In this document: positions 12,279 to 25,326 of the stretch, one piece after another | How the letters are laid out: each line of letters starts with the position of its first letter | How positions within the stretch are numbered: the stretch's first letter is position 1 | From: Melampsora larici-populina 98AG31 | Lineage: Eukaryota > Basidiomycota > Pucciniomycetes > Pucciniales > Melampsoraceae | Reading direction: 5' to 3' | DNA: 64,000 bases | Assembly (NCBI RefSeq): GCF_000204055.1 | Contig: NW_006768842.1 | Coordinates: forward strand, 210,397 to 274,396 | Program-made: the position numbers and the translations under genes | The notes under the pieces: model-generated | Told to the model about the DNA's origin: nothing | Databases searched by the model: none | What the model saw: only the letters and a program-made list of their open reading frames with translations

Positions 12279-13368
12279 GAATGTTGGTCTTGAGTTTAAG
12301 AAAAAGCTTGATGATAAGATTGTTAAGATGAAGAACTTGAAGTTGATGATTGATTGATTTGTTTTTTTGAGAGAAGTGATCGATTGATTGTAATGAAAAT
12401 GAAGAGTTCTTGAAATGAAAAACTGACTAAGGATCATCGATTCGATTCGATTCGATTCGGTCGAAATGAATGAATTGGTCGATAGAGTTGTCTGGTCAAC
12501 CCAATTTCATCTTCACAGTCTTGACACTTTACCTTACACAACTTCTCTTTCTCTAGAATCATCCTTTTCTGCGCGGACATTTAGCAGATTAGCCCAGCTA
12601 CATAGGGTCAAGATTCAGACTAGCCTTCAAGTTTGTATGAACTTCACTATTCAACCTCAAAAGCCTTTAGAGTCATCAAGGTGCACACAAGCAAATTTCA
12701 GATAAAATCTTTCTCTGGTCATTTCTCAAGTAAGATGAATTCCAAGGAAGATGTCCTTTCTGCCACAAGAATGATAACCCAGCCCATGTAAATCCAGCAA
12801 GCATGGCTTGAGCTAATTAACACCTGAGGTACGTATTTTTGACATCAACCACCTCTCGTATTCAGTGAGGCAGCTGATTCAAGCCTACCTCAAAAGTCCA
12901 AGAGAAATGCTGGAATGATTATCTCAAACATAGCACAGACTCAAAGGTGTTCTTCACACAAGATGATCTTGAACTTTGGAATGTCAGACAGTCTGGTTGG
13001 TATGTATTGCTTCACCTCAGATAGATTAAATTTTACTGGTGATTCAAATTACTTGAGACACATTGACACTTTAAAGATCACAGAAGAGGTAAAAAAAGAT
13101 CTGAAAAACAAAGTGAATGTTTTGGGAATAGTAGTGGTTTGAAAATGGGATTGTTTTGGGATTGGGATTGTCTTGGGAGTCATAATGTTTTGGTTGGAAC
13201 TTGAAGCATGAGAATGTATGCTGAGCTTCCAAGCTTGGGTTATGGTCATAAAGTGAAAATATATTGCTTATTCAACTTCCATCTTGAGGTTACACCACTC
13301 AGCATTGATCTAGCAGGGTATAAAGGAATCTATCTTGGCTGCGCAGACTGAGATTTGCAGGTTTATTC
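12279..13368. other. intergenic, no gene seen
   Basis: Upstream region of the STIMATE-family gene up to the inverted-repeat element. No coding sequence recognised. Confidence 0.45.
12438..12460. repeat. short (CGATT)n microsatellite
   Basis: Just over four tandem copies of the pentamer CGATT, about 160 bp upstream of the STIMATE-family start codon. Likely to vary in length between strains. Confidence 0.8.
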
Positions 13369-15561
13369 TACAGTCAATCCAGTTTTGCTTGTCCATTCGT
13401 ATTTTTTATTTTTTATTTTCACATCAATACAGGCCAATACAGGCCATTTTATAAGCATACATAGCCTTCAATCAAGATACCACAATTGAAGTGTAGAGGG
13501 TTGTTGATGATCGATGCTGCCAAGTCTCGACCCATCAGATTCAGGATTCAGCATCAATCCATCCTCTCCGAACTCATCCATGCATCACTTGAATCATCCA
13601 ATCGCTTCTCTCTACCTCGTCACTATCCTTTGAGAATTGGGCTTATCACTTAGTCTTTCATTCCGCAATTCAACCCTTTTGGTCTCGACTGAAACATCTC
13701 GGCTTTGACTCAAGTAAGCTCCTTGAATATCTTACTCGTATTGAGATCAGTCATTGGATTGCTGAATATCTTCCTCATCCATCCAGCCAGGTCAATGTTT
13801 TGGTCCGTTCATCGGATATGTTCGAGCTCATCAACTCAAATCGTTATCAGTCCTTACCCTATCGCTAATTCAAGGTATGTTGTTCTTTGACTCAACTCTT
13901 GTTAACCAACTAAACACGCACTAATCGAAATGGTTCACTTCTCTCAAATCCCTTCTGTCTGTCAACTTAAGCTCTAGTCTTTGGTTCAGACATTTCAAAG
14001 TACTTTGAAGATCAATCAATCCACTAAATCCAATTCCGCGTCATCGATCAATCCTGTGTAAGTTGATTTGTGTTGATACTGTTAGTTCATAAGGTGTGAC
14101 TTGTTTATTGCAAATCATCAGTAAAGCTACTTACCCTGGTTTCTCAACGCTTCACATCAATCTGCCTCAGTCTGTGGATCTTGTAGTTTTTTCTTGCTAT
14201 GTGATTTTGTTGTTCCTATACTCAAGAAAGAATAAGTGTCTTATTTGTATATAGAAGTTTGTACCTGCCATCTAAATGGCCATTGTTAATAACATCAACA
14301 GTTTATATTCATCATTCTGAGTTCTTATGATTGATATACTTTCTGGACTCTTTCGGTTGCCTACGAGTACAATGTGTCTCATTAGATCCACAGTTTGATC
14401 TTAGAGTGTATGAAACTCCTGCAACGGTATATAGAAGCACTGTTTTTATGAACTGTCTTGTTTCCTCGTGCCATCTAACCTGAGCTCATACTTGGTGCTA
14501 GTAGTCACTGGCTTCCTTGCAGACTTCCGGTCTAAGAACTGTTGGTACTCAGCCTATCTGTGACCACTATCATTGCACATGATCTCCTCACCTTGAGACA
14601 TGCTGGCAATGCATTTGAAAAGTAATTGAAGCATCACAGGAAGAGACTGTAATTCAAAGAGTCTTTTATTACAACAGCAAACTGAGGCAAGATGAAATAC
14701 AAGCAGAATACACATTAAGGCTTTGGATTTGATCTGATGCGACAGATTCCCAAAGCTAAGAATGCTATATAAAAATGGAACGATCGAGTTGACCAAAAAA
14801 ACATCCAGAGCTCAACAATTGGATGTGACGTTTACGAATTGGAGCTGAAGCCTAAAGGAAGGATTTAAAAATGAGACTAAGATCTAAAGACAATACTTCA
14901 CTAAACATAAGCTTGAGTAGATTAAACCGACATTGGGGTGATCAAGTGATGGCAACAATTCACCTTCTTTTTTGATATTGTGTGGGTAGCAATCGAGACT
15001 TTTTATCTTCAATCCTTTATCATCATTCGCTTGAGAAGGAATTGTGAGTGTTTTGGAAGTAGCTGATAAAGGTGCTTTGAACAATCCACTCGAATCTAAT
15101 GAACTTCAACTGAAAATATAATTCAAAGGAAGATCAGTATTGTGTTCAAGCTAGTTTTCGATTGAGTGAGTGAACTTTACATAATCAAATCAAAGACACC
15201 AAGGGTTGAGTTGAAGACGGGAAGGTTTGAACCGAAGCTGAGAGGTCTGAATCGAAACAAAGAGCCTGAAATCAAAGCCTAGAAGACTGGGTCAGCACTC
15301 ACCTTACGGTTCTTTGGCTGAGAGGATGAATGATGAAAGATAGGATTGAGCTGGAACGATGTGTGTGAGGACAAAGGGATGGTGATGAGGACAGGTTTGT
15401 AATAATCAAGCACTGTGGACTATGGTCAGCTGTGGTTGGTCAGACTCACAACTCCAGCATAAGCATATGACTCATATCTTTATGCTTATAGAATCACCTG
15501 TATTGCAGTGAAAAATAAATAAATAAAATCCGATTGGACAAGCAAAATTGGATTGACTGTA
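13369..15561. mobile_element. 2.2-kb element with Tc1/mariner-style inverted ends, no transposase
   Basis: The left end (13369-13460) and right end (15481-15561) are imperfect inverted repeats over roughly 80-90 bp. Both begin TACAGTCAATCCA and share TTTTGCTTGTCCA, an AT-rich tract, and an AATACAGG block. A TA dinucleotide sits at each outer edge (13369-13370 and 15560-15561), which fits the TA target-site duplication of Tc1/mariner elements. The 2 kb inside has no ORF resembling a transposase, so I read it as non-autonomous or decayed, or as two related MITEs flanking unrelated DNA. The inner sequence shows no convincing inverted homology beyond the arms. Confidence 0.6.
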
Positions 15562-16077
15562 AATCCTCGCGTGGTACCTGCGTTCTGATCAACTTCAGAT
15601 ATGCAGAATATTGGCAGCATTTTTTGATGTGGTAATACCAAAAGAGCATGCTGTTTGAGCACTGTTTCTTGTCAAGTCAGCTTAAGTGCACGCTTTTAAG
15701 ATTGTTTATGATGACTTTTAAAGTACCAAAAAGCCCGCAATAGTCATTTAGAAAGGGTCTCTAGTTGGTTGATGAATGCAGATTGAGGATCTGGATCTGG
15801 AGATTGTAGAATTTGAGAGATGGTGTTTGATCAGCATTGGTGCCAATGGGAATGAGATGTGAATGGATTGGTTGGGTAATCAGTTGCTTGTAGTGATTGA
15901 ATGTCACTTGAGTATTCAGTCACTTGACAACTCACTCAGTCTAAATTTACCCCTTGAACCAAATCTGACTTTCTGAGTGTCACTGATTGTGTACTCATAT
16001 ACCACTCTCTATCTCTCTCTGACTGTCTCGCTAATCGTATCTTCAACTCAACTCTGTTCAAAACCACTCATATCAAA
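15562..16077. promoter_or_regulatory. DCP2 upstream region
   Basis: Non-coding stretch before DCP2. The last 100 bp is CT-rich with a stretch of ATCTCTCTCT-type sequence, typical of fungal leaders. No TATA box is clear. Confidence 0.4.
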
Positions 16078-19000
16078 ATGTCCTCAGCTTCAGATCAGGC
16101 TGGATTTCAATCAACCACAACTGTGATCACCAGTACAACCACTACCACTGCTATCACCAAACCTTCTATTCCTTCACATCCAACTATCGCCTCCTCAGCA
16201 TCTGTCTTTAGTCGCATGTCATTGGAGGATGTTCTTGAAGATCTAGCTTCTCGATTTATTCTCAACTTACCCCCTGTTGAGCTTTCTCAAATCGAACGTG
16301 TTTGCTTTCAAGTCGAACAGGCGCATTGGTTTTATGAGGATTTTGTTCGACCCAACAGTTCATTACGTTTACCTTCATACAATCTCAAAACCTTTACTCG
16401 ACTGTTTTTCGAGAAATGCGATTTCTTAAGAACCGAAGGCGCTCCACTCTCTGGATGGGACCCGTTCGTGGCTGATCTTATTTTCATCTTCACAACAAAG
16501 TTCTTACACTGATAACTGCTTCCTCCTTTCAGTCAAGCAGCTTACGATAAGTTTCTGAGGTACAAAGAGCGTGTTCCGGTCTGCGGAGCAATCATCTTGA
16601 ATTCGGATGCTAGTAAGGTTCTTCTTGTCAAAGGCTATAAAGCAAACTCTTCCTGGTCCTTTCCACGTGGAAAAATCAATGAAAATGAACAACCACGAGA
16701 TTGTGCGATTCGTGAAGTACTTGAAGAAACTGGTTTTGACATCACATCACATATGTGTTTATCTTCTACTTGGGGATTGGATAGCAAATTATCAGCCATT
16801 CAGAAAGGAAGGCCTTCGAACCCAACTCCTTCAGGTCCCAATAACACATCTCACCGTCAATCGAAACATCGTACGCTTCACTCTGAAGGGGATGATCACT
16901 TTATTGAAATCATGATCAGGGAACAAAAATTAAGAATGTACCTTGTCACTGGGATACCTGATGAGACTGTCTTTGAAACTCAGACTCGCCAAGAAATCAG
17001 TGTGAGTCGAAATTGGAACTTGTGATGGCTCTTCTCAACGCTGACATTTAAAACGTTTCTTTTGGTACCTCCAGGCAATCGCTTGGTTTCCTCTCGCAGA
17101 CCTCCCTACTTTCACATCGGAAGCTTTTTCACCCAAGAGACCTTCCTCTAATTGGTCGAACATTCCCCCGCAGCACCTGACCGAACCCGATATCCACGGT
17201 TTCCGAGCTTCCGCCAAGTTCTATATGGTTGTACCTTTTGTCAGGTAGCTAAAGACACGTCCCTTGAGGCTCTCTTGTGGGACCAGTCATACTCATCTAG
17301 TCCTCATCTGCGTGTGTAGTGATTTGCGCACATGGCTTCTTCGCCATAATTTACTGTGTGCGAGCGACTATGGTTTACCGACGTCTTTCAAGCCCGATCA
17401 ACATTCTCAACATCCTCCTCACATGATGCTAAATGAGATCAATGCTATAGCCGCTGCACAATCTCGATATGCTCATTACCCTGGTGCTAATAATTTTGAA
17501 GCGGCTGCGGTTTATGAGCGAGCGCGACGGCTGCAGACTTTTCAATTCGATGAAGAGATTGTTCCTTCCCCCCCTCCGCCACCAGAGCCTAGACTGACAC
17601 AATCAGCCAAGAAGAAAAAGAAAAAGAATAATCGAAAGAAAGATGTAGATCAGATCAAACAGGATCAACATCTTCATGCTGATGTGTACATTGATGATCA
17701 ACCTCAGAGCAACACGGAAGACGAAATTGAAGCAAACCCCGAGGTTCCTTGGAATGATCTAGATGAAGGCACAAGGGCTCTTCAGAAACTGTTTTTTGGC
17801 GATTCAAAACCTAGTGAAGCTGCTGAAGTGGTGAGTCGGTTTCCTGAAGTCCACTCGGCGCTTAATTTAGGCTATTGTGTACTCGATCATGACGTTGACA
17901 GCATCTTTCGTTTCTACCTCAAGCCGAATGGGAAACCGATCCAGTTCTTGACGTACAATGAACGACACCAGCAACAAAACCAATTGGCATCGGATGCCGA
18001 CACTGATGTCGTCAAAGGGTATGATATTGCTACGTCTTGTAAGTGGATCGGCCATCACCAACATTTCGAAATTTGCGAGACTTACTAATGAAGTATCAAG
18101 TAATTGTAGACGCCTCATCAATGTCCTCGAGTTATCGAGATTCTTCTACTCAGATGCCCTCATCAGATGAACATAACGCTCAATCTACCTCCACAAATCT
18201 TTTGTCTCAGCTGCTCAATTCCCACAACGGATTTGATCCAGTTCAACTGACTGAGAATGATCGCTCTGCATCTTATCCCGTCACACGGATGACTGAGGCT
18301 GAAGCGATGTACTCGAAACATGGTCATTTAGCAGCTCCTAGACCCCAGCCCGCTCCCCAACAAGTCGAACGTCTTTTGGCCATGCTACAGGCCCCAACCC
18401 CTGGTCCATTATCTTCGATCGGACGTCATTCACACCATCCTGAAATGTCGCTTCCAGGTGTGCTTAATCATAATGTCTCTCAACCACATCCCGACATGGG
18501 TCAATTTAGCAGTGATGGCGAACTAGAGCAAAACACTCCTCGGCACCGTGGAAACCCTGCGTTTGAACCACCATCGAACGGCGTTGGCGGATACAATAGT
18601 GGACCCGATATACCCATGACTTCACCGAGATCTGGGGGTACATCTGTTCCTCTTACCTTCTCCACATCTCGAACGTCCCAAGCGACTCAACATTTGAACA
18701 CATATCCATCGCCCGTTATATACAGCTCCCCAACTGTGGGTTTCAATCAATACAATGGCACTACGTCCGCTGAGCCTATTACCCCTCGAGCTTCAAACTT
18801 GCTCGACCTGCTCATCAAAGGCAATGCTAAAACGGCGACCGGCATAACCAGTGATACATTATCATTTCCTACTACCCAGGCAATCCCACCAGCATTGCAT
18901 CAGACGCGCTTGCCAGCCGGGCGTGTAGCGGCTTCCCATCATCACACCTTTGCTTCTCAGCCCACCCCACCAACGGTCATCAACTCTCTTTTGAGCTCAC

Positions 19001-19128
19001 CATCGTCTCATTTACCATTAAAGGAAGCTGAACGTAGGGAGAAACAAGACGCTCTTTTGAGACAACTACAATCATTGGCCAACCTTGGATTACATCATCC
19101 TTCTCAATCAACTATTGCAATTGATTGA
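16078..19128 (+). CDS. DCP2: mRNA-decapping enzyme subunit 2
   Basis: Nudix hydrolase that removes the 5' m7G cap from mRNA in P-bodies, working with Dcp1. Five exons (16078-16463, 16533-17001, 17075-17244, 17320-18038, 18110-19128) sum to 921 codons. After a Ser/Thr-rich leader comes the Dcp2 box A domain (LEDVLEDLASRFILNLPP, YEDFVRPN). The catalytic core follows (YKERVPVCGAIILN), with a perfect Nudix box at residues 175-197: GKINENEQ...REVLEETGF, including the metal-binding Glu residues. Box B follows (HGFRASAKFYMVVPF, DLRTWLLRH). The remaining roughly 550 residues are low-complexity, with a Lys-rich stretch (KKKKKKNNRKK) and Pro/Gln/His-rich sequence; such tails in fungal Dcp2 carry short linear motifs for decapping partners. 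A run of proline codons occurs near 17566. All junctions keep the frame. Confidence 0.95.
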
Positions 19129-20704
19129 GAACTCAAAACCTCCTCGGATCTGAATCCAAAATCTTTGGCTCATACTTTTTTCACTCATTGTTTTGAGGTT
19201 TTCATCTGTTTAAGCATTGTGTAATGTGATTGATTTGATTTACTCATAAAGTGTAGAAGGGATAAATTCGAGATGATAAGAAAGTTTTTTTTGTTTGGTT
19301 GGGAATAGATTATTTCAGCAGAGATTGGTGATTGGTGGGATGTATTGTTGTAATATGTATCTGGACCTTTATCTTTTTGGACGTTTTAAATCTTACTTCT
19401 GGTCTGTGTTGAGTGTTACAATTAAGAAAGAAAAAAAAACAAGTGTTTTTAACTTTTCTTTGTATATCTTCTACAATTCACTCTACCTACGCGTAATTCC
19501 GACTTACAAGCATGATTATACACTTACCCTTATCTCTCAAAATCGCCTAGTCTTTTAACTCTTTATTTCATCTTATTGATCCGATTCCCTTTGACCATTG
19601 AGTTTTCTTGATTGACTGTTTGTTTTTTTGTTGTGTGATCATTACCTAGTTTGATATTTGTGCATGTACACTTCTCAACTTTTCTCTGGGCCTATGTCAC
19701 GATTTCTTTTCTGTCTCTTGTTATTGTGCTTGTGCGTGTGTTCTCTTGTGGATTGAGAAGAATGTTTTATGGGGTAAATTCTATACACATGAGGAACTTG
19801 GAGGTGCGTGGATACGAGAGTCTCAGTGTATATCTTTCATCGTTTGGTTTAACTTTGGGGTATTGGTTGACTTGACTCAGATTTGTATCAGAAATCACTT
19901 TGTGCTACTGCCCAATCATTATGACCACTGCTTATTTATTGGGCAGAGGCCTAGCCCAGACTGATCTGTCTTGGTACTGCTGATGTTTTCTTGTAATGCT
20001 ATGAAGAAAGTGGAAAAAATGTTGATGTGATATCCTCAATTGTTATCTCTGATGTTTTGAACTCAATGTGAACTTTTGGATGGTTTCAAGAAGAAGTTCA
20101 ACTTTCAACTTTCAGGTTTCTTGGTGACAAGTATGATTTTTAAAGTTCCTTGGGTTGTTGTTAGATTTTCTTTTGATCTAAAAAATCAAGCCAGATTTGA
20201 CTGCAATGTTTAGATACAAGAAAAACTCAAAAGCAAGTCCGAGTTAAACTTGCAGGATCTTTGCACTGAATCAAGACCCATCTCAAGGTTCAAAGAAAGT
20301 TGATTCTCTTGTGGCTGTAGCTTTGCTATTCACAAAAACCAGGTATGGTTCTGAGTTGCCTGGTCATATAACTATAACAGGCTCAATGCTGGGTTTATCA
20401 CATGATGGATGTTTCATTAAACATCCTTCTAGACCATATGACCAATGATAACAAAATATGGAATTCAACAAATGAGCACCAAGAATAGATGAATGAGAAA
20501 ATACGTCTAAGGGAAAACATGCAAAGAAATCATCTTCCTGTTAGTATGAATAATGAGATGGTGTTATGAACTAGCTTGAACGTAAGAAAAAGCTACACGA
20601 AGGAAGACATAGTCACAAAGATGTTTCATGAGTTGATACAATCTAACACAGTCCTTCTTCGTCAGATGCACAGAAAATGAACGCTAAAGATTGAAAATTA
20701 ACAT
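19129..20704. other. intergenic between convergent genes
   Basis: 3' flanks of DCP2 and of the minus-strand sugar transporter. T-rich after 19290, A/T-rich throughout. No gene or clear repeat recognised. Confidence 0.5.
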
Positions 20705-23372
20705 TTATTGTTCTAATCCGTCTTTCTCAAGTGGTTTTTCATTACTAGTCTCACTGGTATTCTCAGAATCTTTAATTTTCAAAGAACTTTCGAGTGGAGT
20801 CACTGATGGACGAGCGTTATGGACTACGTTGAGCCATCCTGACTTGGCGAAGATAGCGTCCAAATCTTCGAGGGATCGACCTGCAGTTTCCGGGAAGAAG
20901 ATATACACAACAGGAACAATGAAGGCGTTGATGGCTGCAAAGATGATATCTGATTGACGGAAAAGATAACAGGGGGTTAGCGAATTTTTATAAAATACTT
21001 TAGTTTCAAGACTTACATGTTCTCCATCCAATGTTTTGAAACGAAATGGGCGTGATGAGGACGATCAAGAAATTGAAAATCCAATCTGAAAAATAAAGGG
21101 AATGATGGGTTTCAGAACGCAATCTCATTTAAACGTAGCTAAAACTTCAGTCCACTCACTGGACGCAGTACTGATACCGGTAGAAGCAGCTCGAGTACTC
21201 AAAGGAGGGATCTCAGCAGAGTATAGCCATCTTGAAGATACGATGATCTACTTTAGCATCACGATACACAAAATATATCACATCTAAACAAAATACGTAC
21301 GACATTCCTAACCAACCGATTCCGAAGAATGAGTTGTAGACAAACAAGAAGACCGTGGCCGCAATCGCGGCCGAAGCACTGTTGAGGCCAACATGGGGTT
21401 GAATAGCCCATGCAGCAACTGCAAGTACAGCCATACTAAGACACATACCAACGGCGCCAAAAAGCATTAACTTTCGTCGACCGAAACGCTCTGAGATGGT
21501 AACATGTTGATTAGATAGACTTTGAACGTTCAAGACCGTAACAGAAAGCACTGACCAATGGTATAAACACCAATCCAGGAAGCCAAGAAAAACTCGGTAC
21601 CAGTGCATGCGGCTAGAACTCGCGATAAGATGGGGCTTAAGTGAAGGTAATCTATAAACAATCGTTCAAAGTTTAATCTCTAGGCTTCTTTGGAATTTGA
21701 AAAGACTAGATGAAATATGAAAGCAGCTGACTTTCATAAATTGTGGCTGCATACTGGAAACAACAAGTTTAGCAGATAAGTCACGATTGCCCCTCCCCAC
21801 CTGGACACCGGAGTAAAAGTAGTATTCAAAGGTAATACGCACGTAGGTGATGAGGTTAATTCCACTAGAATACAAAAAGAGTTTCAGCTGAAGTTTATAA
21901 TGTAGTCACTACCAGTGAAGATTTGTAACATACCTAATCTGTTGAAAGCACTGACTGACAAATCCCAATGTTGCACGATGAAAGTTACGAGTTTTTCCCA
22001 TCTTGAAGACATCTAACATATGCGGGTTTTCCGAACCAATCAGAGATTCTTCCACGGATTTGATGATCTTCGTAACTGATGGGTCGTCCTTTGAAACTCC
22101 ATCCAAGGCCGCAAAGACTTGCCTAGCTTCTTCAATTTGTCCTTTTCTGACTAACCATCTAGGGGATTCAGGAAGTGACATAACGCTAGACATGATGATA
22201 ACTGCAAAGACGACTTGTAATGCAATCGGGGCTCTCCAAGAGGCTGAGGACTCCCCTGTAAAGTAGAATGCCAACTGTAATAGAATCTTCATCAGCTGAG
22301 CTCCCAGTTGAGATTTCGAGTTTTGCCAGAGCTTGAAGATGCATTCACTTACATCGACCCAATAACTAATCATGATTCCTGCGGTAATCAAAGTTCCCTC
22401 CAACATCACCAGTTTACCACGGTCGCAGGCTCGAGAGCACTCTCTACAAAAAGTATATGCATTAGCGACAGTATGGGATGATCCTCAATTCATCACATCA
22501 CTTACGATTGCCAAACGGGAACACTAGCAGTGATGAAACCATTTCCGTAACCGGTTACAATCCGACCAACTTTAGGCGGCGCGAAATAAATGTCATCAGT
22601 CTACTACTTCAGAGAATTTTATTGACTTTATCGTGATTGCTTACCTATAAGTTGAGCTAAACTAAAGGATGTAGTCTGGAGAATAGTTCCAACCACCTGG
22701 ATAACTCTCACATACTTGCATGTAAGATTGAGAAGTTTCACAAGATTTTTAATTCAAGAAAAGACTGACCATGACAGTAGCACCAGCAAAAATAACCTTT
22801 CTGCGTCCAAACTTATCACCGAAATACAAACAACTCAATGCTCCCATCATGCAACCTGATTTTACATCGATCATATGATTAACAACTTTGACTTGGATGA
22901 TCATGATCATGATGAACGGGCGACTCTCGGAGCCAACTTACCAATTTCATAAAGAGCACTGGAACCAACGGAAATATAGACAAGAAAAAAAGTGTATGTA
23001 TGGGCTCTTAGCAAGTGGAAGAAGACACGAAATTTTTATTAGAAATTCCTCACATTGCAGCACCTTGGAGGGTCGAGTTTTTACTTTTTTGTTGCTCGCT
23101 CAGGTGAGACGAGATAGTATCCATTTCTGGAAAGACTTTAACAAAAGCCGGAAGTGTCAAGAGTCCACCCATAACACCCTGATCGTATCCGAATAAGCTT
23201 TAGAGGGAGAAACCAAGCGGCGATTTAACTTGGACTAGTCTGAAGCTCCTTGATCAGAGGAGAAATGGGAAAACACGCACAGAAAACCCATTCCGGATAA
23301 GAAAGCAACAGCTCTGTTCAAGTTCTTCCCTTCCAGCCCGCAATACGGAGCGGAGAAATTAAGTCCCAGCAT
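20705..23372 (-). CDS. MFS sugar transporter, copy 1
   Basis: Twelve-helix sugar porter of the major facilitator superfamily (plasma membrane, sugar uptake). Start at 23372 (MLGLNFSAPYCGLEG). Joined exons read LFGYDQGVMGGLLTLP, YEIGCMMGALSCLYFGD, KFGRRKVIFAGA, then PESPRWLVRKGQ (signature after helix 6), FVSQCFQQISGINLITYY (sugar-binding helix 7), ERFGRRKLMLFGAVGM, SWLYSAEIPPLSTRAASTG and FFPETAGRSLEDLDAIF. The tail ends EKDGLEQ. I followed the exons including two small ones near 21750-21870; all join in frame, so this is an intact gene and not a pseudogene. It is closely related to the plus-strand copy at 33803-36455, with the same intron pattern wherever compared. SWLYSAE differs from the usual SWLYPAE of the paralogue. 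Substrate cannot be read from sequence. Confidence 0.9.
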
Positions 23373-25194
23373 CTTGTTGACTGTCTAACGAGCGATCAAA
23401 TGTGACAAAACCTGGAAAGGAACGACGGAAAGTGAGAAAACACAAGCAGGGATTGGGTCGGCAGCGAACCTTCTGCTCAGGGAAGCGGATGGATACCTAG
23501 CAGATCGTCAGAGCTTCTGAGCTGGACTTGAATTTCGTAAATGAGGATAGGAAGGGTAACCAGATCCGGATGATGCGAGACAAATCCAAGTGCTGTTCCG
23601 ACACAACGGGATTCATTTCTAAGATCTCATACATGTACTAAATTTATTAGGGTACCAAAAAAACTTGACGCGTGTACGTACATAGATGCGATGGTGGGTA
23701 GACTCAAGAAGAATAAATTCATAATTGAGGCTTACAGTTTATTAGTACTGTTACTCGAAGGAGCTCTGAGGCGTCCAGCAGTTCAATCGCAGATCTAAAT
23801 TACAAAATTGTGAGGATTGGAGGGTGCCTTTGCATGGCCTTTGAGGTGCTTGAAGCCAGGCCGGGGTCTGCAGGTCTTTGAATGTTAGAAGATCTTGAGA
23901 TGTACACAGCGATAAGCCTCCCTTGCCTGTTCATTTACCGGTGCCAAAACAGGTGAATATCGGAAAAACTGATGAAACGAGAGTAAAAGAATTGATTCAA
24001 TATGCAAGGTTCTTATCGGTTTGATACTGATGATCAAAGTGCGTAACTCATCAATTCCACTCATATGAACACCATGAAGCACAACGCGGAAAGAGAAAGG
24101 TATCACACTTGATTGAGACCAAAATAAAGCGAAGATGACGAAATGATGTACATAGTATGCAGTGAAATGTTTCATGAGACCGAAGCATTGGAGTGGGACG
24201 CAGCCGCTATATAAGACCGGACTGTAAGACATGGGAAAGATGACGGCAAAATGGTTTTGTCATGAGACAGAAATAGTGAAATGTAACGAGCAGATTATAA
24301 CGTCAACAATCATGAGCTGAGCAAGTGAGGATTTGATTTGTGTTGATGTGGATAGGACCCCTGTTATCTCCTATAAATGTACAATTGTGTCACAGCTTGA
24401 TTTTTGGGCCTTTTGGCTCCAAGGACATGGGGTTTTTGCCCCAAAACAGGGTTTGGCTGCAGTTGCACAACAAGGTTATTGCTCCAAAGCTCAATATTTT
24501 GGCCTATTTGGCTCCAAGTAGACAACAAACATCCAATGCCCCATGTTGGCACATAAAACCTTGAAACCACAAAGCCTTCTTTGATAGATCACATACCTTC
24601 TTCTGCCTAGGTAATATCCTGCTGAGTGACACAGAAGAGTGGTGTATATCAATTGCAGGGATAAATGTGTATGCAAGAAATTAAGGTGTCTCATCTCAGT
24701 AGGATGCACTGCCCACAAAGATGCCTTGGATTGGAAAATCCAAGGTATCCTCAGATGGTGATAGCCTTGGACATGGTGCGGAACTCAAAGCTCAACAAGA
24801 TATTTACAGAGCTTAAAGAGGAATGATCTACTTGTTAACTAACTAATAGAAGTTTCCTAAGATCGCCTCTCTGAAAGAATCCTCACAGAAGAGCTTACTG
24901 AATTCTTTGGAATAGAAGAGACAAAGACAAAGGCACAAAGGAAGTAATCCCAATACTTGCTATAAGTATTATTCCAGTTAAGTCAATATATAAAAGAAAG
25001 CTCAACATTTTCTCATGATGTTATTACAGAATGACAGTGTAATATAAAGCATATAAAACACATGTCTTCTCTGATAGAGAGGCTGGCTTGAGTGACCTGG
25101 TACTGCATAAGTTTATGATGATAAAAATAATTGAAGCTCTGTAAGAGATGAAGAAGAAAGGGAAAACAATTTTGCCAAAAATCACACAAGTATA
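23373..25194. other. transporter upstream region and repeat-like DNA
   Basis: 23373-24250 is the presumed promoter side of transporter copy 1. From about 24390 the sequence becomes repeat-like: a phrase near TTTTGGCTCCAAG occurs at about 24411 and again near 24500, and a self-complementary CCTTGGATT/AATCCAAGG motif appears at 24723-24745. A TATAAAAG sequence lies near 24990. No intact gene. Confidence 0.45.
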
Positions 25195-25326
25195 TGTACA
25201 AGTGCCTGTAGAAAAGATACAACACCCTTGGGGCCAAAAGATTGTTACAGTGTATGTGATACGCCCAAGTGTGAGCCAGTTTGGCCAGGGGGTGACATAT
25301 GTATCTTTTCTGCAGGCACTTGTACA
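25195..25326. mobile_element. 132-bp palindromic MITE-like element
   Basis: Left arm 25195-25227 and right arm 25289-25326 are inverted copies: both read TGTACAAGTGCCTG from the outside, then AGAAAAGATACA, with a few differences deeper in. The loop is about 60 bp. It shares its end motif with the element at 27213-27321. No coding capacity; probably moved by a transposase encoded elsewhere. Confidence 0.65.

Noticed and set aside
20705..23372. Transporter copy 1 as a pseudogene
   Set aside because: Following the small exons near 21750-21870 and 21220-21310 gave an uninterrupted protein with all expected motifs.
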